The notes beneath the pieces were generated by a model, which did not search any database, was not told the origin of the DNA, and saw nothing but the letters and a program-made list of their open reading frames with translations. A stretch of 64,000 nucleotides of DNA, taken from the NCBI GenBank assembly GCA_016709385.1, contig JADJMW010000001.1:124001-188000 (forward strand). The letters run 5' to 3'. A program made the translations under genes and the position numbers. The DNA is from Candidatus Rubrivivax defluviihabitans (GTDB taxonomy: Bacteria; Pseudomonadota; Gammaproteobacteria; Burkholderiales; Burkholderiaceae_C). Below are positions 26,076-35,085 of this stretch, piece by piece; position 1 is the stretch's first letter, and the number at the start of each line of letters is the position of its first letter.

Positions 26076-27772
26076 TTGCTGACCCCGAAGTAGGGAGTGG
26101 CCAGGGCAAAGCCGATCATGCGCATGGCGCCTTCTAAAGGGTCTTCCTTGTTCCAGGGCGGCCAGGGTTCGCGCATGATCTGCTCGATGTTGCTGCGCAG
26201 GGTGGGCGGCATCACACCACGGAAGTAGCGCACCGACAGCAGATCGTTGAAGGCCCGTGGGGAGGTCGCGAAGGCGGCCCGCCACTGCTCCACGTCGCAG
26301 CCCGCCGCCTCGAGATTGGGGTAGCTGCGGGTATGGGTCTGCTGACTCCAGGTGCTGCTCGACTCCATCAGACTCAGTCGATTGCGGAGGTCCTCGGCCG
26401 TCAGCAGGCGCTGCTCGGGTGCGAGCAGGTTGCTGCCGGGCGCCCGGTCGGTGGGCGCGTAAAAGCTGAACACGCTGGATTGCCGGAAAGGCTGTTGCGT
26501 GCCCGAGAAGCCAAGACCGCCCCAGTTGGTACGCGGCAGATTGGTGCAGTTCAGTCCTCGCCACAGGGCCATGTTGTGCAGGAAGGGTTCGCGGAATTTG
26601 CCGTCGGCGGGTGCGGCGCCGTTCGGGTTGTCCCCGCGTCGCGCTTCGGGGTCGAGCAGGACCGCCTTGACCACGGCCTTGAGATCGCCGGCCACGCCCT
26701 GGCCGTTGTTGCGGAACTGGGCTCCCACGCGTGCGACGTAGGCCGGCGAGGGGTCGCTCTTCACCAGGTGCTGGATCAGCCGCAGGCTGACGAAGGGCGC
26801 GATGTTCGGATGTGCCATCAGCATCGCGATCGCGTCGTCCAGATCCTTGGTGGTCGACTGGCCCGCCGGGAACACCTTTCCCATCACCACCTTGCGGCCC
26901 GCGTCGCGCTCCGGCGGCCAGGTACTCGGGATCATCGGCTTGCCCCAGTTGCCCCAGTTGCGCGGCGGCCGCGGGCTGGTGTACTCGCGCGTCCAGCCGG
27001 TGAGGACGCGCGCAAGCTCCTCCACATCACCTTGCGTGTAGGTCTCGATGTAGCGGCCCCGGCTGTCGCGCTGCGGCGTCCCGTCCGCGTTGAGCTTGAG
27101 CACGCCGACGGTGAACAGCTGCATCAGCTCGCGTGCGTAGTTCTCGTTGGGGGCGCAGTGCTGACACTCGGCGCTCTTCGGCCGGTTCTGGTCGTTGTCG
27201 AGGTAAGTTCCCATGTGGCTGTCGACCGAGGCCTCGCGCAGCAGCTCGCCATAACGTCCGAACGCGTGCCGATGGAGCAGGTTGACCCAGTTCACCCAGC
27301 CCGGCAGTTCGCCCTTGGTGGCGGCGGCGACGATGAACTGCGACAAGGACCACGTCACGCGCATTCGCAGCTGGTCGTTGCCGCCGACCGCCCGGTGCCC
27401 GAACTCACGCTCCAGGTAGTTCATCAGCTCCTGGGGCACCTGGTCGTTCGGGCCATACGCGTAGATGGCCTCGGCAGGCTTGATGTCGATCGGCACGATG
27501 GGCAGGGCGAACTGGTCGTCGATCCACTTCTCGTAGCCCTTGGCCTGGACCTCGGCCACCAGGGCCGGCGTTGCACCGAAGCTGACCTGCTCGGCAAAGC
27601 GGCTGGCGGCGTAGAAGCTGACCCTGGATGCCGCAGCGGGCCCGGCTACCTGCCCGGCAGACGGGGAAGGTGGCGACGGCGATTCCGACGCCGTTGGTTT
27701 GCCGCCGCCGCAGGCGACCAGTAGGCACGAGAGAACCACTGCGGCAGCGGTCGCAACACGATGGTTAGTCAT
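26072..27772 (-). CDS. DUF1800 family lipoprotein
   Basis: A 566-residue protein with a lipoprotein signal (VVLSCLLVACGGG, lipid-bearing Cys at about residue 22) and a Ser/Pro-rich linker. The DUF1800 domain includes AEQVSFGATPALVAEVQAKG, NENYARELMQLFTVG, VEELARVLTGWTR and LDDAIAMLMAHPNIAPFVSLRLIQHLV. I chose the ATG with GGGGAGGGG upstream; 29 residues before it in the same frame look non-coding. It pairs with the downstream DUF1501 gene by a 4-nt overlap. Biochemical activity is unknown for the family. Confidence 0.9.
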   Translation of the reverse strand: MTNHRVATAAAVVLSCLLVACGGGKPTASESPSPPSPSAGQVAGPAAASRVSFYAASRFAEQVSFGATPALVAEVQAKGYEKWIDDQFALPIVPIDIKPAEAIYAYGPNDQVPQELMNYLEREFGHRAVGGNDQLRMRVTWSLSQFIVAAATKGELPGWVNWVNLLHRHAFGRYGELLREASVDSHMGTYLDNDQNRPKSAECQHCAPNENYARELMQLFTVGVLKLNADGTPQRDSRGRYIETYTQGDVEELARVLTGWTREYTSPRPPRNWGNWGKPMIPSTWPPERDAGRKVVMGKVFPAGQSTTKDLDDAIAMLMAHPNIAPFVSLRLIQHLVKSDPSPAYVARVGAQFRNNGQGVAGDLKAVVKAVLLDPEARRGDNPNGAAPADGKFREPFLHNMALWRGLNCTNLPRTNWGGLGFSGTQQPFRQSSVFSFYAPTDRAPGSNLLAPEQRLLTAEDLRNRLSLMESSSTWSQQTHTRSYPNLEAAGCDVEQWRAAFATSPRAFNDLLSVRYFRGVMPPTLRSNIEQIMREPWPPWNKEDPLEGAMRMIGFALATPYFGVSK

Positions 27773-27860
27773 TTGACGGAGTCCCCTCCCCGAAAGCCCG
27801 GGCGACTGGTCCGATGGGCGCAAATGTATCTTTGCTCGACCTGCACCGTCTACACACAAA

Positions 27861-27872
27861 GGGCTTTCGCCC
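27861..27872. terminator. Small GAAA-tetraloop hairpin after apbE
   Basis: On the minus strand GGGCGAAAGCCC is followed by TTTGTGTG, 37 nt after the apbE stop. It is a stable GNRA hairpin with a short T-run, so it may be a weak terminator or processing site separating apbE from the DUF1800-DUF1501-protease group. Confidence 0.35.
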
Positions 27873-27908
27873 CGAACCCAGGTGTCCGGACAAACCCGCG
27901 CGTTCCCT

Positions 27909-28796
27909 TCAGACGCGGATCACGACACCCCGGACATCGACCGCCAGGAACGGCAAGGACTGCTCGCGGATGAATGTCAAGCCACGCGCGCCTAGCAGCA
28001 TGGTGATGGTGCAGGCCGCCCCGGCGGCGGCGCAGGTGGGAGCCACCACGCTCACCGATTGCCAGTCACGCACGGGCCAGCCGCTGCTCGGGTCGAGCAC
28101 ATGGCAGTAGCGCACGCCGTCGGCCTCGAAGTAGCGTTCATAGTCGCCACTCGTGGCGAGTGCCCCCGCGCCGAGCTCCAGGGTGTCGATCATGGCATCG
28201 TCCCGGCGCGGGTGACGGATGCCCAGACGCCAGCCACGGCCGTCACTCCGCGGGCCGAGCACGGCGATGTCCCCTCCCAGGTTGACATAGCCGCCGGCCA
28301 CGCCGGCCTGGCGCAGCAGCGCCGCGGCGCGGTCGGCGGCGTACTCCTTGCCGAAGCCGCCGAAGTCGATCTCCATGCCGGCCTGCGGCAGCGCCACGCG
28401 ATGACCGTCGAACACCACCCGTGGCCAGCCGATGAGCGGCAACAGGGCCTTGACTTCGGCGCCGCCCGGCACCCGTCCGGCGCGAAAGTCCCAGGCGCGG
28501 CGCAGCACCCCCGAAGTGATGTCGAAACGGCCGCCGCTGAGCGCATGCAGCCGGCCGGCAAACGCCAGCAGGCCGGCGGTTTCGTCGTCGACGGGCACGG
28601 CCTGGCCGCGACCCGCTGAGGCGTTGATGCGCGACACCAGGCTGCCCGCGTCGTAGCGTGAGTATTTGCGCTCGATGCGGTGCACCTCTGCGATGGCCGC
28701 CTGCGCGGCGCGTCGCAGCGCACTCTCGTCGTCGCCGACCAGGCGCAGCTCGCAGGCACTGGCCATGGCCTGGAATTCGAAGCCGAGCTCAATCAT
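27909..28796 (-). CDS. apbE: FAD:protein FMN transferase ApbE
   Basis: A 295-residue protein that transfers FMN from FAD to a Thr/Ser of target proteins. It has the family landmarks KYSRYDAGSLVSRIN, FDITSGVL, the Mg/FAD site DFGGFGKEYAADRAA, GGYVNLGGDI, SGDYERYF and HVLDPSSGWPV. No lipobox or signal is seen at the chosen ATG. It closes a cluster of tlpA, DUF4266 and DUF3570 genes that recurs in proteobacteria and suggests an extracytoplasmic flavin or redox role. If the protein works outside the cytoplasm, an upstream start encoding a signal is needed; none is convincing. The Gly-Lys-Glu in place of the common Ala-Lys-Gly is a small deviation. Confidence 0.88.
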   Translation of the reverse strand: MIELGFEFQAMASACELRLVGDDESALRRAAQAAIAEVHRIERKYSRYDAGSLVSRINASAGRGQAVPVDDETAGLLAFAGRLHALSGGRFDITSGVLRRAWDFRAGRVPGGAEVKALLPLIGWPRVVFDGHRVALPQAGMEIDFGGFGKEYAADRAAALLRQAGVAGGYVNLGGDIAVLGPRSDGRGWRLGIRHPRRDDAMIDTLELGAGALATSGDYERYFEADGVRYCHVLDPSSGWPVRDWQSVSVVAPTCAAAGAACTITMLLGARGLTFIREQSLPFLAVDVRGVVIRV

Positions 28797-28899
28797 CGGT
28801 ACCGCCGGCAAGACCTGCGCCCCGTGAGGTAAATATGGGTTTTGCCATTGTGCGCAAAACCCCACGTGGGGGGCTGGGCGCAGCCCGGCCCTGGGTTGC

Positions 28900-30054
28900 T
28901 CAGAAGCGGCGCGACAGGCCCCATTGCAGAAAGCGCGCCGAGAAGGGTGCCAGCCCCGGCGAGCCGGGACCACCCAGATGCCAATCCCCGCGCTGCTCGT
29001 AGCGGTCGAAGCGGATGTCGGTGGCCCAGTCGTCGTCGAGCTGCCAGGCGAGCCTGATGCCCAGCGTCACCGCACCGAAGGCCGACAAGCGCTGGTCCGC
29101 CGAGAGATAGCGTGGCGGCGCCTCGACATACCCGGGTGGCAGCGGCGCACCGAGGAAGGAGTAGACGGGGTCGTAGTAGAAAGACGCCGCGGTCTGCGTG
29201 TAGAGCCGCAGGCTCGGCGTGATGGCCAGCCGCGTCGTGGCCTGCCAGATGGGGTCGAACTGCAGCGTGTGCGAGCGCACGCCGAAGCTGTCGCGGTAGT
29301 GGCGGTAGTGGCTGCGCAGCGTGATCTCGCTTGCTTCGAAGTGGTGGTTCCAGCGCACCGTAGCGATGGCCTGCCGCCGCGCGTCCGGCCGCGCGTCCAG
29401 GCTCTTGTACGGATCGGTGTAGTAGCCCCGGCCCTCGACCAGCGTCAGGCCCAGTTGCACCAGGTCCAGCCGCGACAGGGCCTGGGTCACGCCGCCGGCC
29501 AGTTCCAGCGTGCGACGTCGTTCGTCCAGGGCCGGGTCGTTGCTGGAGCCGATGCGGTCGCGTATGTAGCCGATGCCGGCGTTCCAGCTCCGGTTGTTGT
29601 CGTCGCTGGCCCAGCTGGCCTGCGCGGAAACGGCGCGCGAGGTGAAGTCGTTCTCGTCGGAGGCCGCCGCTCCGAGCGACCAGCTGCTGCGTTCGTCGAA
29701 GCGCGTGACCTTCACGTCGCCGGCACGCCGCTCGTCGCTCATGCGGCTGGCGCCCGAGATGGCCGTGTGGTAACGCGGCGAGGCACCCGAGACGCTGTCG
29801 GCGGTCACGCCGACCTCGGCCGCCCAGCGCTCACCCAGCGGCGCGCGCAACAGCAGGGAGGGCGATGTCACGCCGACACGCTGCAACCCTGGCTGCGAGT
29901 CCTGGTACGACAGCCACTTGAAGGACAGCAGCCCGGGCCCCGGGCCGGGCCCGCCCTGTGCTGCCGCAGAGCCTGGCAGCGCCAGCGCGGCCGCGACCAA
30001 CGGGCCCCAGCCTGCCGCGGCGTTGCCGGCGGGCCAGGTTGCAGGGCGCCTCAC
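28900..30054 (-). CDS. DUF3570 family outer-membrane beta-barrel protein
   Basis: About 384 residues with a signal-like start (WGPLVAAALALPGSAAAQG) and an alternating aromatic/polar pattern ending in FLQWGLSRRF. A C-terminal Phe and regular strands (for example RWNHHFEASEITLRSHYRHYR) mark an outer-membrane barrel. The family is DUF3570, usually beside DUF4266 and apbE. The start is uncertain: I prefer GTG at 30054, just before the signal peptide. The frame is open further upstream to 30129, overlapping the DUF4266 gene and without a clean signal. Confidence 0.8.
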   Translation of the reverse strand: MRRPATWPAGNAAAGWGPLVAAALALPGSAAAQGGPGPGPGLLSFKWLSYQDSQPGLQRVGVTSPSLLLRAPLGERWAAEVGVTADSVSGASPRYHTAISGASRMSDERRAGDVKVTRFDERSSWSLGAAASDENDFTSRAVSAQASWASDDNNRSWNAGIGYIRDRIGSSNDPALDERRRTLELAGGVTQALSRLDLVQLGLTLVEGRGYYTDPYKSLDARPDARRQAIATVRWNHHFEASEITLRSHYRHYRDSFGVRSHTLQFDPIWQATTRLAITPSLRLYTQTAASFYYDPVYSFLGAPLPPGYVEAPPRYLSADQRLSAFGAVTLGIRLAWQLDDDWATDIRFDRYEQRGDWHLGGPGSPGLAPFSARFLQWGLSRRF

Positions 30055-30088
30055 CGGCGTGGCGACTGCGGAGTGCTCGGCTGCAGCC

Positions 30089-30322
30089 TCAGTTGCAGCC
30101 ACAGCCACCACCGCCCACCCCGTCGCCACCGGACGAGTTCTCCTTGCTCGTGTAGATGTGCTGCAGGACGCGCTGGCCGAGCACGTCGCCGTCCATCGCC
30201 ATGGCCGGCCGCGCCAGGACGTCCTTATCCCACGGCTTGGGCGGCGCGACGCTGCATCCCTCGATCAGGGCGAGCAGGGCACCGAGCACGCACCCTGAAG
30301 CGACGCGAAGGAGCTGCTGCAT
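30089..30322 (-). CDS. DUF4266 small lipoprotein
   Basis: A 77-residue lipoprotein: signal VLGALLALIEGC with the lipid Cys at about residue 23, then CSVAPPKPWDKDVLARPAMAM and the strongly conserved C-terminus GGDGVGGGGCGCN. This is the whole DUF4266 family pattern. It follows tlpA by 10 nt and precedes the DUF3570 barrel gene. The Gly-rich tail with two cysteines is suited to metal or redox chemistry, but no function has been shown to my knowledge. Confidence 0.9.
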   Translation of the reverse strand: MQQLLRVASGCVLGALLALIEGCSVAPPKPWDKDVLARPAMAMDGDVLGQRVLQHIYTSKENSSGGDGVGGGGCGCN

Positions 30323-30332
30323 GGCACCGCCT

Positions 30333-30887
30333 TCAGTACAGCGCGCCGCGCAGGCGCCGCTCGAGATCGGCCCGGTCGTCGAGCCGAAAGCCGCGGTGCG
30401 TGAAGAGCACGCGGCGGTCGGGCGCGACGAGCATCGAGGTCGGCATGGTCGGGATGTCCAGCAGCCTGGCCGTGTCGGCCGCCGGATCCATCGCCACCGC
30501 GAATCGCGCCGGGATCTGCTGCAGGAAGCGCTGCGCGTCGGCCTCGCGGCGGTCGAGGTTGACGGCGACGATGCGCAGCCCCGCGCCCGACAGGCGCTCG
30601 TGCATCTCGTTCATCCACGGGAACGACAGCTTGCAGGGCGCGCACCACGAGGCCCAGAAGTCGACGTAGGTTGCACGCGCGGGGCCGGCCTCGGCCAGCA
30701 CGGGCTGGCCGTCGCTGGCGCGCAGCCTGATCTCCGGCATGCGTTCATCAGCCGCTGCGGGGTGCAGCGGCCACAGGCCTGTGGCGGCGAGCGCCGCGGT
30801 GATCGCCAGGCTGCCGCAGGCCTGGCGGCGGGCAGGCGTGGTCGGGGCGCTGGCCCGGCCGGGCGGCTCGCGTCGTGCATCAGACAT
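30333..30887 (-). CDS. TlpA-like thiol-disulfide oxidoreductase
   Basis: A 184-residue thioredoxin-fold protein. A membrane anchor or signal (about residues 31-47) is followed by the active site WASWCAPCK (about 87-95) and the cis-Pro loop IPTMPTS. It would act in the periplasm, reducing or resolving disulfides such as those of cytochrome c heme sites. It overlaps the end of the upstream heme/choice-of-anchor gene by 8 nt, so the two are coupled. That fits a role in maturing its CxxCH motif, by inference. Confidence 0.87.
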   Translation of the reverse strand: MSDARREPPGRASAPTTPARRQACGSLAITAALAATGLWPLHPAAADERMPEIRLRASDGQPVLAEAGPARATYVDFWASWCAPCKLSFPWMNEMHERLSGAGLRIVAVNLDRREADAQRFLQQIPARFAVAMDPAADTARLLDIPTMPTSMLVAPDRRVLFTHRGFRLDDRADLERRLRGALY

Positions 30888-33702
30888 GGCGCGATTCTGT
30901 CTTGCGCCGGGTACTCGCTTCGCATCTGAGCGCGAGCGCTGCCGCAGCCAGCGCCAGCAGCCACTTTGCCGACCCGACGGCACCGCCTCCAGCGCCGACG
31001 TTGGTAAGAGATGAGGGGCTTTCACTCACGGTGACCGGTACGGACAATCCGCCCCACGCGTCGTTGCCGGTGGCCACCAGAAGGGCACCGCTGGCGCCGG
31101 CCGCACTGCCCGTCCAGCCCACCTCGACCTGGCAGCTCTGCCCCGGCAACAGGTCGAAGGCCTCGTCGGGGCAGGCGCCGGGGCCCGGCGCGCTCAGCGT
31201 GAAGGCCGCGCGCTGCAACGAGATCGACTGCACGTGCAATGCCGCTGCACCGTCGTTGCGCCACGTCACGCTCTGCGCCGTGGGCATCTGGCCAGGCAGC
31301 GCCTGGAAGACCGCGGCCATCGGCGCAACGGCCAGCATGCCGGCCGCCGGCGCCAGGCACCGGCCTTCGAGGCCCTGGGTCAGCGTCGCGTCGCCGGTGG
31401 TCAGTTGCAGCTCCGCCGCCCGCACGCCTCCGGCCCCGGGGTGGAACCTCACGCGCACGAAGCATGCGCCTCCGGCGGGCAGCACCGCGCCCGAGACGCA
31501 GCTGCTGGCCGGGTCGATGCTGTAATCGGCTGCGGCATCGCCGGCGATGCGCCAGCGCAGTGGTTCCGAGGTGGCGTTGCCGCGGTTGACGACGGTCCAC
31601 GCCGGGCCCAACGTCACTTGACCCAGCCCTGTGCCGGTGTGCGTGGGTGTTGTTGCCGACGCCTGCCAATCCAGCCAGGGTCCTGAGTCCAACCGGTTGC
31701 CGCGTGGTGCGCTGCCGAGATCGAGCGCCGCCTTGCCGGGGCTGGGTTGTGCCGTGGCCACGGTCGCGGCGCGGCCGGCCAGTGACACGAGCGCCAGTGG
31801 GGTGCCGGTTGCGGGCGCCAGCCGCAGGCTCGCACTGCGCAGGCCCGCAGCTTGTGGCCTGAAGTGCAGTTGGAGGCGGCATGACGCGCCAGCCGCCAGG
31901 GTGGGGCTGGTCAGGCACTCGCCGTCGATCGCGAAGTCGGCCGCATGATCGCCCACCACCTGAATGGTGTCCCAGCGCAGGGTCCCGCGGCCGGCGTTGT
32001 GCGCCGTCACCTGCAACGGCACGCCGGCCGTGGCGCTGCCGACCACCTGCTCGGCGAAGGTCAGCGCGACGGCGTCGAGCAGCAGCCGGGGCGCGGCTTG
32101 TGCGTGTGCAGTCCCCGCCAGTTCAGCAACGGCCACAGGCGTGTCGCTGCCGTCAGTCAGCACTTGCACGCGCGCCGCGCGCAGGCCGGCGGTGGCAGGT
32201 GCGAAGCGCAGCGCGATGATGCAGCCGGCGCCCGGTGCGAGCAGGCTTCCCGGCTGGCAGGTGGTGCGTGGCTCGACGGCAAATTCGGTGGCCCCGGGTC
32301 CGTTCAGTGCCAGGCTCGACACGCGTGTGGCCACGGCGCCTCGGTTCACTATCACCAACTCCTGCACGCTGGCCTGGCCCACGGTTTCTTCGAAGGGCAG
32401 GCGCGATGGGCTGGCCTGCAGCAGCGCCTTGTCCAGAGTCGCCCCGCCGTACAGCGGCAGGCGCACGACTTCGGATAGGCCAGCGCCGGCGATCCTCAAC
32501 CCGGCGCTGAAGTTGCCGGCCCGCGTGGGCCTGAAGGCCAGCTGCAACTGGCAAGTCTGCCCCATGGCCAGCGGCAGGGCGCCACCGCAGCCGTTGTGCT
32601 CGAGCGCGAAGTCGACCCCGGTCGTGCCGAGTTCGATGCTCGTCAACGGTGCGTTGCCTTCGTTGCGCAGTGTCACGGTCTGCAGGACGGGCGCGTCCCC
32701 GACCTGCGTAACACCGAACGACACCGCCCCCGGGCTGGCTCGCAGCAACGGCACGTTGCCCGGCAGGCCGCTGCCTGCCAGGACCACGGTGGAGCGGCCG
32801 CCGACGCCGTCGTGCACGATCGTCAGCGTGCCGTTCGATGCACCGGCCGTGGTGGGATCGAAACGCAGCGCTACCGTGCAGCGCTGTCCGCTGGCCAGCA
32901 CCGTGCCTGGCGCGCACGAGCTGCCGGCGATGACGAACGGTGGCGCGCTGGCTTGGATGTCGGTGACGATCAACGGCTCGGCGCTGTGGTTGGCCAGCGT
33001 GAGGTTGCGCAGCGCCCCGGGCAAGCCGACCGGGCTGGTGCCGAAGTCCAGCAGCCGCGGCCGCACCGTGACGACGGCCGGGATCCGCTCGGGTGCCAGG
33101 CCCTCGAGTGCGATGCGTACGGGGGTCGGCGTGCCATCGTGGCCGATCAGCAGTGCGCCGCTGCGAGGGCCGCCGGCCGTCGGCGTGAAGGCGACATCGA
33201 CCGTGCAGACGCTGAAGCGCGGCACCTCCGCGCCGCAGCTGCTGGCACGCACCGTGAAGTCCCCTTCGGTGCGCACCGCGAACGCCCCCACGCCCGTCTT
33301 GGTGCTGGTGCCCACGGTGACGGCCAGCACCGCGCTGCTGCTGCCCACCGCGGTCAGCGGGAAGCTCAACGCGTCGGGCGTATTGCCCAGGTAGGCGGCG
33401 ATGTCGGCAAGGTCGGCCGGCGACCGGTAGCTGCGCAGGTAGCCCATGCCTCCCGTGTTGGTGCCCACCGCGCGCTCGATGAGCGCCACCGCGTTGCGGC
33501 CCACCCAGATGTTGCCGAAGTTGTTGAGGTGCGGGTTCTCGCTGTGGCAGTCGATGCAGCCAAGCAGGCCCGGCGCAGGGGCCTGCGCAAAGAGCGCGGC
33601 GCCGCGCACGGGGTCAGCCGCCTGGCTGGACAGGCACCCGGCCCAGCCCGCCGCCAGCAGCAGCACGCGCCACCGGCAGCGCAGACCGGTCGGTGACCTC
33701 AT
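30880..33702 (-). CDS. c-type heme domain fused to choice-of-anchor D repeats
   Basis: A 940-residue exported protein. After a signal peptide cut near residue 28 comes a short cytochrome c domain with heme motif CIDCH (residues 49-53). Then follow about seven Ig-like choice-of-anchor D repeats of roughly 100 residues, each with a pattern such as FGTSPVGLPGALRNLTLANHS and SSCAPGTVLASGQRCTVALRF. The C-terminus has a Gly-rich stretch, one helix (WLLALAAAALAL) and a basic tail, like a GlyGly-CTERM sorting signal. It is probably surface-attached. The frame continues upstream of the chosen ATG into unrelated debris. Its partner in the same transcript is TlpA. Confidence 0.8.
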   Translation of the reverse strand: MRSPTGLRCRWRVLLLAAGWAGCLSSQAADPVRGAALFAQAPAPGLLGCIDCHSENPHLNNFGNIWVGRNAVALIERAVGTNTGGMGYLRSYRSPADLADIAAYLGNTPDALSFPLTAVGSSSAVLAVTVGTSTKTGVGAFAVRTEGDFTVRASSCGAEVPRFSVCTVDVAFTPTAGGPRSGALLIGHDGTPTPVRIALEGLAPERIPAVVTVRPRLLDFGTSPVGLPGALRNLTLANHSAEPLIVTDIQASAPPFVIAGSSCAPGTVLASGQRCTVALRFDPTTAGASNGTLTIVHDGVGGRSTVVLAGSGLPGNVPLLRASPGAVSFGVTQVGDAPVLQTVTLRNEGNAPLTSIELGTTGVDFALEHNGCGGALPLAMGQTCQLQLAFRPTRAGNFSAGLRIAGAGLSEVVRLPLYGGATLDKALLQASPSRLPFEETVGQASVQELVIVNRGAVATRVSSLALNGPGATEFAVEPRTTCQPGSLLAPGAGCIIALRFAPATAGLRAARVQVLTDGSDTPVAVAELAGTAHAQAAPRLLLDAVALTFAEQVVGSATAGVPLQVTAHNAGRGTLRWDTIQVVGDHAADFAIDGECLTSPTLAAGASCRLQLHFRPQAAGLRSASLRLAPATGTPLALVSLAGRAATVATAQPSPGKAALDLGSAPRGNRLDSGPWLDWQASATTPTHTGTGLGQVTLGPAWTVVNRGNATSEPLRWRIAGDAAADYSIDPASSCVSGAVLPAGGACFVRVRFHPGAGGVRAAELQLTTGDATLTQGLEGRCLAPAAGMLAVAPMAAVFQALPGQMPTAQSVTWRNDGAAALHVQSISLQRAAFTLSAPGPGACPDEAFDLLPGQSCQVEVGWTGSAAGASGALLVATGNDAWGGLSVPVTVSESPSSLTNVGAGGGAVGSAKWLLALAAAALALRCEASTRRKTESRHV

Positions 33703-33743
33703 CGGGTGCACAGGCTCAGCCTCCGTCCGTCTAACGGGCTGAT

Positions 33744-33985
33744 CTAGGCGGAGGCCGGCAGGCAGCCCAGCTGCACCGAGAAAAGCAGGATGAGCAGGAT
33801 GCCGAGCCAGAAATTGGGCGTGGAGATGACCCACAGCGCGAACACTTTGGACTCCGTGCCCCACACCGTGCCGCGGCCCACCGCCGAGGCGATGCCGGCC
33901 GGGACGCCGATGACGAGCGCGATCGTCATCGCCATCGTGGCCAGTTGAACGGTCACCGGCAGCTTCTGCCGACCAGCTCGAAATG
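33744..33985 (-). pseudogene. Fragment of a peptide/nickel ABC transporter permease (DppB/GsiC-like)
   Basis: About 75 residues match the middle of DppB-type permeases: LPVTVQLATMAMTIALVIG, then FALWVISTPNFWLGILLILL and LGCLPASA, ended by TAG. A full permease is about 310-340 residues, with well over 100 residues before this part and about 150 after it. Nothing of those parts is next to it. Confidence 0.75.
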
Positions 33986-34040
33986 ACCGCCGCCGAGCGC
34001 TGCACCAGCGCCTCACCCCCTTGGCCAGCGGCTCGGCCTT

Positions 34041-34251
34041 GCCGGTCTCGCCAAATTCGCTTGCACTTGGCGAAGCGGCGCGCCTCCTCGCGCGTCAACT
34101 CCACGCGCAAGGCCTGGTCCTCGCCCAAGTGCACGAAAGCGGCCTTGTAGATCAGGATGTCGGCCGCCTGCAGCAACGGGTCGCCGAGGAAGCTGCAGTT
34201 GGCTAGATCGCGGTCTCTGAGCCTTTCGATCTGGTCTTTGTAGATTGGCAT
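34041..34251 (-). pseudogene. trpS: Fragment of tryptophanyl-tRNA synthetase
   Basis: About 70 residues resemble the TrpS core: YKDQIERLRDRDLANCSFLG, PLLQAADILIYKA, GEDQALRVELTREEARRF. These cover the tryptophan-binding helices. The frame is closed by an in-frame TAA two codons upstream of the ATG, and the sequence downstream is unrelated. KMSKS is absent. It is a leftover, not a working enzyme. Confidence 0.72.
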
Positions 34252-35085
34252 CCGTTACGAGCATAGGAGTTTTGACCGCCCTCATCAACGTCCAAGTGAA
34301 GCCTGAGGACCGCGCTTCGTCGACATGCACTACATGGGTTTGGCGCTGGCGCTCTCCCGCGGGCCAGGGTCAGCGGGGCCGTGACAGTTGGCGTGGCGTA
34401 ACGAACCGATCCATCCTATGCCGGACGGAGACTCGCCCACGCTCTGCGGTGCGGACTTCAGCTCGCTGACCAGCAGCACAGGTACTTATCGAGCGGGCGT
34501 GGCAGGACGGGCTGCGACCTTTTGCGCAGGTCGAGCGCGTTTGGCGCCTGGCACAGGGCCTCGGTCAAGGCGGCCAGGGCAGCCGGGACTTCGTCGGCAG
34601 CGAGGGCGGCGGACTTGGCGGGTCTCGAGTGCTCCCGAGGGGTAGCGTGAAGGGGCGTGGGAGCTGGACTCCTCCGGCCACCAGAGGCAGCGCGGACGAC
34701 CCCGTATGTCCTGCAAAGGCCTGCCGGGCGCGCAGGACTTTCTCTCTCCGTCGGACGCGCTGCTGATCCACTGGCACAGCGCATCAGTCCACCAGGCCAG
34801 GCGAAACGCTACACGATGACCTTGGCGCGCGTGAGAACTCCAGTTCGGTGGATCAGTCACCCAGCCGCCGGCAATCCAGCGAGGCCCATTTGAAGTGGCG
34901 GATCCTGCCCTCGGGGCACTTGGCGTGGCGGGAGGCGGTGTCGGCCACGATGGCGGATGTGGGAGAACGCTTGTTCCCCCGCTCTATCTAGCCCCCTTGC
35001 GCGCCGACCTGAGCGGGAAGTCTGGTCCAAGTGACTGACTTTTCTAGGTGTCTGCGGCTTTGCGAGTCTTCCTGCGTGGCGCTCT
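34252..35085. other. Gene-poor stretch next to tRNA-Arg
   Basis: About 830 nt with only short, unconvincing open frames on both strands. One plus-strand stretch near 34890-34990 reads AHLKWRILPSGHLAWREAV before a stop and may be a gene remnant, but I do not recognise it. With the two fragments beside it, this looks like a site of repeated insertion and loss. Confidence 0.5.

Noticed and set aside
33703..34251. Treating the heme/choice-of-anchor protein as 1123 residues with a TrpS-like N-terminus
   Set aside because: The signal peptide begins at 33702. The upstream part mixes a trpS fragment with out-of-frame permease sequence, so read-through is accidental.
34458..34893. Several overlapping 70-125-codon frames on both strands
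   Set aside because: They have no ribosome sites, no recognisable sequence and mutually shadow each other.
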